From positions 396,536,541 through 396,600,540 of the forward strand of contig CM054057.1 of the NCBI GenBank assembly GCA_028641055.1: a DNA stretch of 64,000 bases. Reading direction: 5' to 3'. Positions 53,731 to 64,000 of the stretch are shown piece by piece. The DNA is from Alopecurus myosuroides (lineage: Eukaryota > Streptophyta > Magnoliopsida > Poales > Poaceae). The notes under the pieces are model-generated. The model did no database searches. It saw only the letters and a program-made list of their open reading frames with translations, and was not told the DNA's origin. The position numbers were made by a program, and so were the translations under genes. How positions within the stretch are numbered: position 1 is the stretch's first letter; each line of letters starts with the position of its first letter.

Positions 53731-55180
53731 ATGGCCCCTGCTGCCCGAACCAACCCTTGTCTCACATGATCCGAGCGCGCTCGTCGCAGGGGGCAGGTCG
53801 AGCCGACTGACAACGACAACAACAACGACGCGCCCGACGCAACCCCACTGACATGGATGGCGAACACGACGCCGAGGAGGAGGCTTCCTCTCACATGCCG
53901 CAGCGAGACGCGCCTGTGTCTCAGCAACCGCCACCATCGCCGTCAGAAACGCAGGGATGCCTGGAGCAGCCCACTCCCGCAGCAGCTCTGCCGCTGGTCC
54001 GGGAGGTGCTTGCGCGCCCACCCGCACTGGAAGGACACACCGCATGGCTCGTCCACCTCCAGGTGCTTGCCACCGCCGCAAACGTCCCCCACGGGAGTCG
54101 CGGGGAGGCAACGCTGACCAGCGTAGGAGCGCGGTAGCTCATGATGTGCCGTCCCCTTCTCACGATGTAACTTTGCCGGTGCAAGGCGATCCCCGCACCA
54201 AGTTCCATGACAAGGAACCCACCACCAAGGTGCCTGAGAAGAGCAACAATAGCTTCCAGATCTTGCGCACTCCTCCAGCTGCGTGCATAAAGATCGAGCG
54301 CTGCCACGAGCGCGAGCGGTGCACCATTCGTGACCTCGCCAACCGCCCAGCGGACCTCGAAGCGCGCGCCATGGTCTATGTCGGAGGCGCACCCGCGTTC
54401 ACCAAGCAACTTCACACGGTCTCCTGGCCACCGAAGTTGAACCCGACGCTGCCATCTCACTACGATGGCACTACTCCTCCCCTTGACTTCCTGCAGCTCT
54501 ACTGCCTCAGCATAGGAGCTGCAAAGGGGGACAACAAGTGCATGGCGAACTGGCTGCCCATAGCTCTCAAGGGCCCTACCCTCATCTGGCTCATGAATCT
54601 GCCGTAGGGTTCCATCAGGTAGTTTGATGAGTTCTCCCTCCACTTCGTCGCCAACTTCAAGGGCTCCTATGAACGCCCACTCTCCTACAACGACCTCCGC
54701 GGCATCCGCCAACGCCCTGACAAAACACTTCACCAGTACCTGCAGCGTTTCAGTGAGACACGCAACAAGATCGCCCGCATCACCAACGCGAAAATCATCT
54801 CCGCCTTCCGGGAAGGAGTCACCAACGAGCGCATGCTCGAAGAGCTCGACATCAGGGATGACCTCACCTCCGCCGTCGAGATCGTGGATATGGCCGACAG
54901 GTGCGCCAAGGCTGAGGAGGGACGCCTCTTCAGACACAGCGCGCCTACCGATGAATCCAAGTCGGTGGCCTCCAAGACCAAGACCAAGGCACGAAGTGAG
55001 GATGCTGACACCAAACGGAAAGCTCCGGCTGTTCTGGCAGCCGAGCAAGACGCAAACACGGCCGGAGTGACGCCGCACCCATGGCGGACAACCGCCCCTT
55101 CTGTGAGTTCCACAAAATGCACTCACACGCCACAAAGGAATGTTTCCAGCTGGAGAGGATGCGGGGTGACCGTCTCATGA
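53731..55180 (+). pseudogene. Gag of the second Tat-like element, broken
   Basis: The leader frame starts at ATG 53731 and soon hits stops. The best stretch, 53957-54607, ends with the capsid-type segment (PKLNPTLPSHYDGTTPPLDF, KGPTLIWLMNLP) and a stop at 54607. A shifted frame continues EFSLHFVANFKGSYERP, KTLHQYLQRFSETRNKI, then LDIRDDLTSAVEIVDMADRC up to about 55000. A zinc-knuckle-like FCEFHKMHSHATKECFQL (about 55095-55150) follows in a third frame. Confidence 0.85.
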
Positions 55181-55199
55181 GGGGTGGATAGGAAGGCTA

Positions 55200-56315
55200 C
55201 ACTCGAGGCAGCGACTAGTGCAGTCCTCGGCGAGGTGGAGGCCGTGCCAGAGGGATACGGGAGGAGAGCGGCCCGAACCACTACAATGGGTACGAAAACT
55301 ACTACATGGGTGGCTACAATGACGGCGGCTACCAGCCGCCCCCTCAGCAGCCACCACCGCAGCAGCAGCAACGCTCACCGCTGCAACGTCCCAACCCACC
55401 CCCGCCTCAGGTGTACGCTGTCACAAAACAACACGCTAAGGGTAACCAGTGTCATGGCGACGAACACTGCAGGGGCTACCAAGAGCCCACAGGCTACATA
55501 GCCTGTATCCCTGGCAGAGCACAAGCTCCTCTCTCCAACCACCACTTCAAGAAAATCTCGCGTGAGATCAACGCTGTCCACTCAGGCACAGTTGGGACGA
55601 AACTACTCAAGTGGTCCGGCCACAAGGTATCCTTCGACATCAGCGACCACCCCAAGTCCACAAGGACCGTGGGAACCCTACCCCTGGTCTGCACCCCCAC
55701 CATCAACAACATCGTCGTTAACAAGACCATGTTTGACGGGGGTGCGGACCTCAACGTCATCTCGGTGCCCACGTTCGAGCGCTCCAAGTGCCTTACGAGC
55801 GTCTGGCCCCCACGAGGCCGTTCACCGGCGTCACAGACGGCACCATGGTCCCACTGGGATAGGTTCGCCTCGCCGTCACGCTCGGCACCTGCCAGAACTA
55901 CCGCACCGAGACCCTCGAGTTCGACGTAGCGCACATTGCCCTCCCCTAGAACGCCATTCTCGGGTACCCAGCTCTCGCGAAGTTCATGGCTGTAACACAC
56001 CACGCATACAACTTTGCCAAGCTGCTTGGGCCTGACGGGACAATCACCATCCATGGAGAGGTGGAGGATGCGGCGCGCTCCGTTGAGCGAGCTTACAAGA
56101 AGGTGGCGACCTCGCACCTTGCCAATGAATACGATGTGGGACACCTCGATGAGGCTCCCAAGAAGAGGCTGCTACCCTCTCAAGAGATAGCAACCACCAT
56201 GAAGACCCCCCAGAGCACTGGAGGCTCGGGGTCTGCCGCCATGAAGACCCCCCCCCAGAGCGTTGGAGGCTCGGGGGCTGCCACTTCTCTCCATGCGAGC
56301 GCGCCTCCTTACTAG
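55200..56315 (+). pseudogene. Protease region of the second Tat-like element, pol truncated after it
   Basis: A Gln/Pro-rich linker (QPPPQQPPPQQQQ), then HFKKISREINAVH and the aspartic protease core NKTMFDGGADLNVIS (about 55722-55766), with D-G-G as in Tat elements. A frameshift near 55800 moves to KFMAVTHHAYNFAKLLGPDG and to a stop at 56315. No RT, RNase H or integrase follows, so pol is lost at or before 56611. Confidence 0.82.
56198..56283 (+). repeat. 45-bp tandem duplication in the polyprotein
   Basis: ATGAAGACCCCCC...GGAGGCTCGGGG is repeated once with C-run length change and few substitutions; it encodes MKTPQS-GGSGSA twice in frame. Confidence 0.85.
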
Positions 56316-56610
56316 GGAGGAGCGCTTACCACTTGCTCGCTCCACGGACTCCACAAGGCCGTGGAGAGATACCCACGAGGGGACCCTGTGACGCCACAGT
56401 AAAAATGATGCCAGGACCTCTCTCCGTGAGGGTCTCATGGAGCTCTCGCCAGACGGGCCACAAGGTCGCGGAAGCTTCTACCCACACAAGTGGGAGCCCC
56501 ACTCCGACGGGGAAAACTTTTGTTACTCGAGGGCGCCACAAGGCCACTACATCCTCGAGCTGTGTACCTGAACTCGCGCCAGTATCAGCCCCATGACGAT
56601 GGGAGTCCCG
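56316..56610 (+). other. Remaining interior of the second Tat-like element
   Basis: Decayed sequence with no domain recognised; ends where an inserted LTR starts (56611). Confidence 0.45.
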
Positions 56611-59600
56611 TGTGATGACCCAGCACACCACTGCATGTGTAGTGCGCAAGTCGGTGACATAATACTCATAGAAGGACTTATCCGTGAATATTACATCTCT
56701 CAGAGTGGTACAACAGAAACACAGCGGGGCCAAGCAAAGCTATAGGATACAAACCTCATTACAAAAAATCTTGAAATCTCCTTAATGAATCAAGAAGATC
56801 TCCTGCAAAAGAAACATCAGAAGAAGCAATTCGAAGCTCCGAGCCGGAGAAGAACTCTAGCTCAGAACTAATCCACTACGGCTGATGTCAGCCCTAATCT
56901 ATGGCTAGTAAATGCTAAGTCCAAGAATGGTTTCTACCTACACCTTGATAGCTTCTCCTCCACCAGCGTTGTTGATGACGATACTTTACCGACCAAGTAG
57001 TGGATCACTCCACGTAGCTCCCTTAGGCAGCGATGGCTTCTCGATGACGACTTCAATAGGGCTTCAACTCTAAGCAGGGGTCAAACGGGATAGAATGAGT
57101 AACGAGCGTTACTCAGCAAGTTCATGATATACAGTGGGTGGTTGATGCACTAACTACAGCTTCAGACTCGAAAGAGTCATAAGCTAATGCAAGGTTTTTG
57201 TAAATCTTTCTTCAAGAGGTTGCTTTTAATTCTGAAAACTATGCCCGCCAGATCTTCACAGGATTAGAACTTTCATGGAGTTTCCTTTCCTGCGGCGTTC
57301 GCAGCTCCTTCCCGGAACAAGGGGTAACATGTCACATCCTTTTACACTCTGCAGAGGTGCGTTACTTTACCCATGGACGACCAAGACCATGTTGCACAAC
57401 CAGGCTCGAGACCCTGTCCACTCCCACTTAGGTGTGGGGCCCGGTAGTTGGTCCAAGCCAAACCGTTCTTCTCCGCACAACGCATGCCCACCATTTCTGC
57501 CAGCAGGTTGAACGCCTGATTCCACCCCTCACGATGGAGATCTACGCGCCCCTGGCAGACACTCATAGACCCCAGAGCCCGTGGGACGTAAGGGCTCCCA
57601 CCCATGTGCATGTAGTCTCGCAAGACCTACAGCGTACGTCTCTGTTAGTCCGTTGACATGCGAACGAGAGAAGTATCACGGCTGACTTACTCCCCCCACA
57701 AAAGATCCATGGTCAACGCGAATTTACGGCGCAAGAATCCTGACGGCAGTTGTTGTTAATTCCTAGGTAATACGTTCCCATGCAGATGGAACCTTCCTTT
57801 GACCTATTCATCTTACCATGGTTCCATCCGCCCACCAAACAGAACACTACCACTCGGGTAGTCATTCAATTAGTCATATTATTATAAAAATAGGATCATG
57901 CATTCTTTTGAGAGTAGGTGATAATACAATAGGGTTTTTGCAAGTAGTTTGTTATGAGATACTGCAAAGGATATGAGCAAGTGATGAACTTGCCTGAGAT
58001 GTAAATGACCATAAAATTCCATGTCTTCGGGGTCAAGGGTCACGTAGAACATTCTGACGTCTGAAAGATAGCAAAGTAGTCCCGGTAAGGACTACAGAAA
58101 CACTGGCAACATGATACATGCATAGTAATGAGATGCATCGTGAAATACCCTGGAAAATACCCCAGCTTTCAAGTGTAAGCCATGTTTGAAATGATAACGT
58201 ATTCATACAATTGTTAGGTGACTTAGAGTTGTTTCATTACTTGTGGTGATGTTGTTATTTCTTCTTTTAGACTTACATGTGTTTCACTTTTATTTAGCAA
58301 ACAATTGTTTTCTTGTTTAGGTAAAAGTGTTTATTACTTGATAAACAACAAAATAACAACACATGGAAAATAATTATTGAATAGATAACAGACACATTTT
58401 ATTTTATGTTCGAAAGTGTAGAGCTAATGGTAATGAGTTTAGTTGAAAACGATGAGCTAATAAAACTACCCTATCATCACATAACTTGTTAGTGAATAAT
58501 GATGATAGGTTTAGTAGGTGTGAAAACACTAGGGTTTAATTAATAAATGAAATAATGTTGTGGTAATTGTTTTCTGGTTGTAATGGAATACTATCGAATT
58601 TCACAAAGCTTTTAGAATCAAGTTTATAACTTCAACAAAAGGTTTTATGTTTGTCATATTTTAATTGGAAATGCTTTCCTTTTCAATTTAATATAACATT
58701 TTATGTTTTTCTGAAATTATTAGAATAAGTTATTTTTTTTATGAATTAATTGATTAGGCAAAACATTACACACCTAAAAACTTTGATCAAATTACTTTTA
58801 CACATCATAGATGAGTTGCATTTACCATTTGGAGCATTTTGATATATAACTTGTATTTTTCTGATTTAATGAATTATTTATTATTTTTCCAATATTCATT
58901 GTTATTCTTATAACTTATTTGATTGTTTTCACAGAAAACATTTGTTAGGGAGTATTTTGAAATGCTCAAAATATCTAATTAATATTGAAAGAATAATTTA
59001 CATTTGATTAAATAGTTTTGAATATTTCTTAACCTTATTATTAAAGTTTTATTATTAAAATATTATTTTGTATCCATAATTTTAAGACTATAGGCATTAT
59101 TGGATTATTTTTCTTAATCTTAATATTCAACCATTTTACTAGATTAAGAATTAGTTGTATTTGTAAAGGTTTGAAATTTTGTAGAATTTTATTTGTTGTT
59201 TTCTATTATTTTTCTAATTCTTTTATTTAAAATTTTAAGCAATTACTAAAATGCCCCTAGGCTGACAGGTGGGCCAACCCACCAGTGGGTTGGGTCAAAC
59301 CCACTGGTCTGGTCGGGCCGGACCAGACCAGCCACACCCGCACCCTCCCCGCAACCTTATCCCCTCTCCTCTCCTCGCGAGGCGACGCAGAGGCGATGCG
59401 ATCCAACTCCTCCTCCGGCGATTTCCTCCGGCCTCCTCCGTACACCACCGCCACCGTGACCTAGCGCCACCCTAGCTCCTCTCTGTCCGCCACCACGCCT
59501 TCCCCTTCGATCTGCTTCCCTCCCCGTGTGGCTCCCGCGGGGATCTTCAAACCCTAACCTAGGGTTAGGTTCCCGGGTACTCCTCCCCTCTCCGGTGGCC

Positions 59601-61271
59601 GTGGCTCCACGACGTGGCTCCTGGATACTCTTGGAGACCGAGCTGCTGCTGCCGCTTCTCCACGGTGGCTGTGGTTGCGGATGGTTGCGGTGTCGATGCG
59701 CCGCCGCCGGGACGGCCTTCTGGGCAACCGTGGCTCGCCTCTGTACTTCGCTCCACCAACTGGCCGTGGTCACCACGAAGGTGACCACCTGTAAGTGCTC
59801 CTCTCCCTCTGCCCCCTGACCTCTCTTTCTCTCTTCCCGATTCCTCCTTCCCCGTTTGCTCTGGAGCCTGGCCCTCGTGCCAGTGTTCATGCCATGACCC
59901 AATAAAACCTTTAGGAGGTTGTGGATGAATTAATTGAACTGTGGGAATTTTCCCTTTGATTTCTTGACACAGAGACCATTGAGAGTTTGTTATTCTCTGT
60001 GATGAATTTGAGATATGAATGCTAGGATGTATTGTTATGCTCCTAGGGGTCCTCTAATTGTTGCACTATACTTGTGGAATTTTTGTGGGTATCCCCTTTG
60101 TGCTGGTGGTGCAGAAATGGTCTGGGATTTACTCCCAGCCATTGCTGTGGAATAATTTCCTTTGGATATCCTTATGTGATGAATCCCCTTGACTGGCTAT
60201 CTGTTGAACAGAGCCCACCATCATGTGTGGCTTCCAAACTTGCTATGGGTGTGCTGTATATCGATAGGTATTACTCTGAATTTGTGATTCAGAGAATATG
60301 CCATCATTTTGTCATTCCCTTTTATTACTAGGCTGTTCATATATAGTTGTGTTGAGGTACTGCTCCAATGGACTAGTGCCCAGCAACAGTTGTGTATGCA
60401 AATTGGAACTTTGTCTTAGTCCATTTGCTTATGATTTGTGCTCCAGGTAGCTGTTTAATTTGATAAGAACATGATTTACTTGATCTTGGTGCCCCTAGCC
60501 TGTGATGCAAAAGTCTGAGGCCCTAGTTTTATTTAAGGACAGATACTGTGCTTGAGCTAAATGCTAATCTGGGATGTTGGTTAATTATTGGGCATCTCTA
60601 TATGCCTACTGGTGGGTGCTACTCTGAACCTTCGGGTTCAGAGGATGTGCCACCATGTCCCTCTTGTTTTTGTAAGAAATATCTGGATTGGTGAGTTGTG
60701 TTTGAGGTACCAATCTTGATGGTTCTGGTGCCCAGCAACTATACTATGGATTGTTTGGTTATTATATCTGATAAGAACAGATTAATGCTTGTTGGATTTG
60801 CCCTTAGGCCCATGATGTTGTTCTGAGGCATTTTTCTTAAGATAAGAACAAATACTATGTTACCTTTTAATTCCCTGGGATGATTTTAGCATAGCAATTC
60901 TATGCTAGACTGAGGGAAACAAATCCCAGCCCACTATCTGTGCATAACTTAGCAAGATCCCTTGTTAGGATGTGTGTAGATATCACCTTTTGGTGTTACT
61001 GTTGTGGCTGTGATTTCCTGATGGATCTTGGCTTCTTGATCCTCTCCCCCTTGAGCTGTTTCCCCTGCTCAGCTTGTGATCTTGTTGCTGTTGTGATTCA
61101 GGCCTGCTCCTCCAGCTCCATGCTTGGCCTTGTTGTGATCCTGCTGGATGTATTACCTGTTGATCAATTCCCAGTAGGGATTTGGATGGTTTGGTTTGTG
61201 GTTCTATCTGTGTTGCTGGAGCTGTGTAGCTCGAGCAGTGAACAGGGGAAAGTGAGCTTGGTCTCCCCTCT
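56611..61271 (-). repeat. Long LTR-like sequence on the - strand (right part uncertain)
   Basis: The plus-strand start TGTGATGACCCAGC corresponds to a - strand LTR end GGGTCATCACA. Reading on the - strand from the right: mixed block, GC-rich block (59900-59260), AT-rich block (59250-58200), then a 1.6 kb end region with TTGCTGAGTAACGCTCG near 57120 and a T-rich polyadenylation-type end. This mirrors the block order of the LTR at 2908-7539, hence a related but distinct long-LTR family. No primer site adjoins 56611, so it is a 3' or solo LTR. Whether 59900-61271 belongs to it is not proven. Short frames here are not supported genes. Confidence 0.5.
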
Positions 61272-62242
61272 TGTAACATCCCAAGTATGAAAATATCCCT
61301 TAGTATGTTTGGTTTCCTGTTTAATCAAAGCATTGCATCATGTCATCATGTTTATTTCATTGTTTGCCTTGTTTACTATTTGTTTTGCAATGTGTTCTTA
61401 ATTGTTTTCACATTTGAAATTCAACTTATTTCCAAACTTTATTTCATACTTTCTCTGTTACAACATTTTAAATAAAAACCTCAAATACAAACAACCCACT
61501 TGTTTTCATATTATTCCATATTGATCAACAAATAAAATGGTGTTTTGTTTATTTCAATTAATTAATTCCAATGTGGTTTCAAATTCAAAGCAAATCATCA
61601 ACAACACCTAATTTGAAAGCTATGAAAGTACCAAACAATTTCTAAGCCCATTTGTTCTATTTTAGCAATAGGGGTCACCCTAATAAAAACCTTGTTTTCA
61701 ATATTAATTCATTAATTAACAAATTACTCAAATTCAAACCAAAACCTTCAAACAGAACCCAATTTGAAATTATAAAAATAATAACCAAAACATTTTATAC
61801 TCTTTGTTTCCAATTAAATCATTTGGGTCACTCTATTAAAGTGTTAATTTTAATAATCATTTTAAATATTCAAAATCATCTAAATTGGTTTAATTAACAA
61901 ACAGCAAATAAAAATTTGAATTTTCAAAAACCTAAGTTGCCAACTGATAGATATTGAGCTAACAATCCCACATGATTTTCCCCTAAATTTTTAAAACTAA
62001 AAACCCTATCAAATGCTTCCATTTTCTATTTGCTACAAAAAAAACAGAAAAGAAAAAAAAAAGTAAAATGAGAAAACGGGCGCGCGCGCAGCAGCTACCG
62101 GCCCAGCCCGCAATTACCTGCGCGCAGCGGCCCGGTACTGCTTCGCCAACGCCCCGTCCTTCTTTCTCCAGTACGGCGGCGAATCCGCCGCGCCACGTCG
62201 CCGTACGGCCACCCCCGACGGCCAGGAGACCTCCTAGCCCGC

Positions 62243-62248
62243 TATAAG
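62243..62248 (+). promoter_or_regulatory. Possible LTR promoter TATA box
   Basis: TATAAG in CCCGCTATAAGAACCC, followed by a CT-rich leader (CCTAACCCTCGCC, TTCTCTCTCTCGCC). This is the typical layout of a grass polymerase II start within an LTR. Confidence 0.5.
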
Positions 62249-62794
62249 AACCCTACGGGACCCCCTAGACCTAACCCTCGCCTAGGTTTCCTGTTCCCCT
62301 CGACACCGCCGCCGGAATTCTCTCTCTCGCCGCGATCTGCACCTCCTGAACCTCACCGGCGTTTTCGTCTCTGAATCTCCGATGGCGCCGCCCACCTCGT
62401 TGCTCCAACTACCTATCTAAGCGCTGGAACTAACCCACCTCGTCACCCTCTCTCGGTTGAACACCGCAGCGAGCCCGAGCGCCTCGTGGATCGTCGCCGC
62501 CATCCTCATCACCGCCGCGGCAGTCGCCTCCGTCGTCGAGCTCGACCGCGGCCAACCCCACGGTGAGCGACCACCGAGACCTCCTCCTCCTCTCTGTATC
62601 TGCCCGCAATCACGCACACGCGAGCGCACACTTCACATCAGCTGCACCCACGCACATCAGCCACGAGCACACGGTGATCGCCGCCGGTCCGCTGTCTGTC
62701 GCCGTCAGGGTGCAGGTGGATGTGTTCGTCAGTTAAAGTTTTAGATCCACGTTTGTAACGTTATCCTCACTGCGCGTGGGTTACTGACAAACGA

Positions 62795-62870
62795 ACGCGA
62801 ATAGCCCACTGGTTCAGAGCACAGCAGCGCTAGCGAGAGGTGCAGGGATCGAATCCTGCTCCTCGCGCGG
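62795..62870 (+). other. tRNA-like block with A/B boxes inside the LTR
   Basis: TAGCCCACTGGTTCAGAGCA resembles a tRNA D-arm/A-box. GGATCGAATCC about 32 bases on matches the B-box at 10 of 11 positions and sits in a T-arm-like hairpin CAGG-GATCGAAT-CCTG. A run of seven T follows within about 25 bases (62886-62892), a polymerase III terminator type. The anticodon arm is not convincing, so it is tRNA-derived rather than a working tRNA. Confidence 0.6.
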
Positions 62871-64000
62871 GATAAATCCCAACCCTTTTTTTGCCCAGGT
62901 GCTGACAGGGAGGGCCCCCTGTCAGCCACCCAGTAGCCACGCAAGCGCACGGTCCCCCTGGGCCCCCCTGGCAGTGTCTGGGGTAGGATCCTGTGCGTAT
63001 AAAAAGTTTAAAACACTTACTGTTTTTCAAAACCAGCCCTTTATTTTAACAGATTGGTCCCTGAAAGTATTTTGACAATAACTTTAGTTTTATAACTCCA
63101 ATAAATGAAAATAAAATATGTGTGCTAGTCTAAATTAAATTGTCTACCTTTTGGTATCATTTGTTTCATGTTTTGAATTTTCAAAATGCAATTCAAATTT
63201 GAATTCAAATAATTCAAATGCCATTTTCTAAATTCCATAACTAATTCATCTTTAATCCAAATAATGCAAATAAAATGTGTTTTCCATACCATTTCAACTC
63301 AACTTTTAAAATATAATTTTTGTTTCCTGGTTTGAATAATTTAAATTGACTAAATAATTTAATCCTTGTTTAATTCATTTAAATTTTGCTAAAATCATAA
63401 CTTGCTCCAAATAAATTATTTTTGAACATGCAAAATATGTTTTCAAACTAGAAAAATATGAACTTTTCAAATGTGAATTTGAATTTATTGTTTTGAACAA
63501 ATAAAATTCAAATAAAAATCCAAACTTGTTTTAAATTCATTTAAAACTTGTTTAATATTGTTGAAGTCATAATAAATTCATCCTAACACCTATTTCAAAA
63601 TTTGAAACATGTAGTCCAACTAAAATTTGGTATTCTTTTCAAATATGAATTTTGTCATTTGTTTTGAACACTTTAAATTGATGAAAACAACAAATGCTTG
63701 TGTGACATGTTTAAGTAACCAAAAATTTCCAAACTTAATAAATAATTTCCAAACTTGTTAAAATCCTTTTCCACTTGCATCTATGGTTGTTATTTTGTTG
63801 TTATCATCATGCATGCATCATGCTAAGCAAACTTTCACATGGTAATAAATTGTAGATCATTTGTTTCCACTTAATTTATGGACCTTTTCATATGCAACTC
63901 AAAATTGCATATGGGTCCATTTAAATTGTGTACCATGTCACTTAGTTTATTTTGATGCATCTATCAAATTGACATGCATCATCCCATGATTGTGCACTAT

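Larger units (their letters stand above)
61272..64000 (+). repeat. 5' part of a long LTR, same family as 2908-7539
   Basis: Begins TGTAACATCCCAAGTATG as at 2908 and follows it to the window end with many substitutions and indels. The second AT-rich block (63060-63990) is the best conserved; the GC-rich block (62080-62960) is the most diverged. It is preceded by CCCTCT, and its other end is off window, so insertion site and completeness are unknown. Confidence 0.88.

Noticed and set aside
56330..56600. Continuation of the second Tat-like pol into reverse transcriptase
   Set aside because: No RT motif (YVDD-type or the preceding conserved blocks) in any frame before the LTR at 56611.
59270..59820. 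A GC-rich region with a donor-like CACCTGTAAGTG as a host-gene first exon
   Set aside because: No domain, antisense frames equally long, and its position inside LTR-like sequence makes a captured or chance splice-like site more likely.
62795..62870. A functional tRNA gene
   Set aside because: D-arm and T-arm resemblance is good but no convincing anticodon arm or paired acceptor stem can be drawn.

Overview
The window looks like nuclear DNA from a large-genome grass of the Triticeae type (wheat, Aegilops, barley or rye group). The grounds are nested LTR retrotransposons with tRNA-type primer sites, a CACTA transposon, Stowaway MITEs with the classic CTCCCTCCGT ends, PIF/Harbinger and hAT elements, and one intron-bearing host gene in a mostly repetitive background. 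Species is inferred from repeat style only.

Layout. 1-7539: an LTR retrotransposon on the + strand with very long LTRs (4.6 kb) around a 0.9 kb core; the core is a Gypsy polyprotein with nearly everything between the start of reverse transcriptase and the integrase tail deleted. It sits in a CACTA element (7540-12566: 518-bp tandem repeats, decayed tnp2 transposase, 3' terminus). The CACTA in turn sits in the antisense extra gene of a Tat-lineage Gypsy element (12567 to about 37059). That element reads on the - strand (gag, protease, RT, RNase H, second RNase H, integrase) with a multi-exon extra gene on the + strand. Two more retrotransposons are nested in its 5' end: element A (24526-30965, TSD GTACA) in the leader and element B (31499-36461) in the LTR.

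A 1.7 kb element with about 190-bp terminal inverted repeats (37294-39033) follows. Then comes the only convincing host gene: a two-exon histidine-phosphatase/phosphoglycerate-mutase-like gene (exons 39195-39740 and 47287-47961, predicted 406 aa). Its 7.5 kb intron holds a hAT element with a nested Stowaway, two more Stowaways, a complete but dead PIF/Harbinger element, a degenerate repeat field and a strong hairpin. About 530 bp downstream of the stop a Harbinger-type element (48494-49804, TSD TTA) carries fused pieces of a mitochondrial carrier (SLC25) gene.

The right end (50400-64000) is again retrotransposon debris: an antisense extra ORF interrupted by another retroelement, an LTR joined directly to a + strand gag-protease fragment, a - strand long LTR, and the 5' part of an LTR of the same family as at 2908-7539. 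Each of these long LTRs contains a tRNA-like block with a polymerase III B-box at the corresponding place.

Apart from the host gene, every coding region seen is broken by stops or frameshifts. No CRISPR, operon or bacterial feature is present. The best candidates for follow-up are the carrier-capturing Harbinger element, the tRNA-like modules in the long LTRs, and the deletion-derivative retrotransposon that appears to have moved recently.
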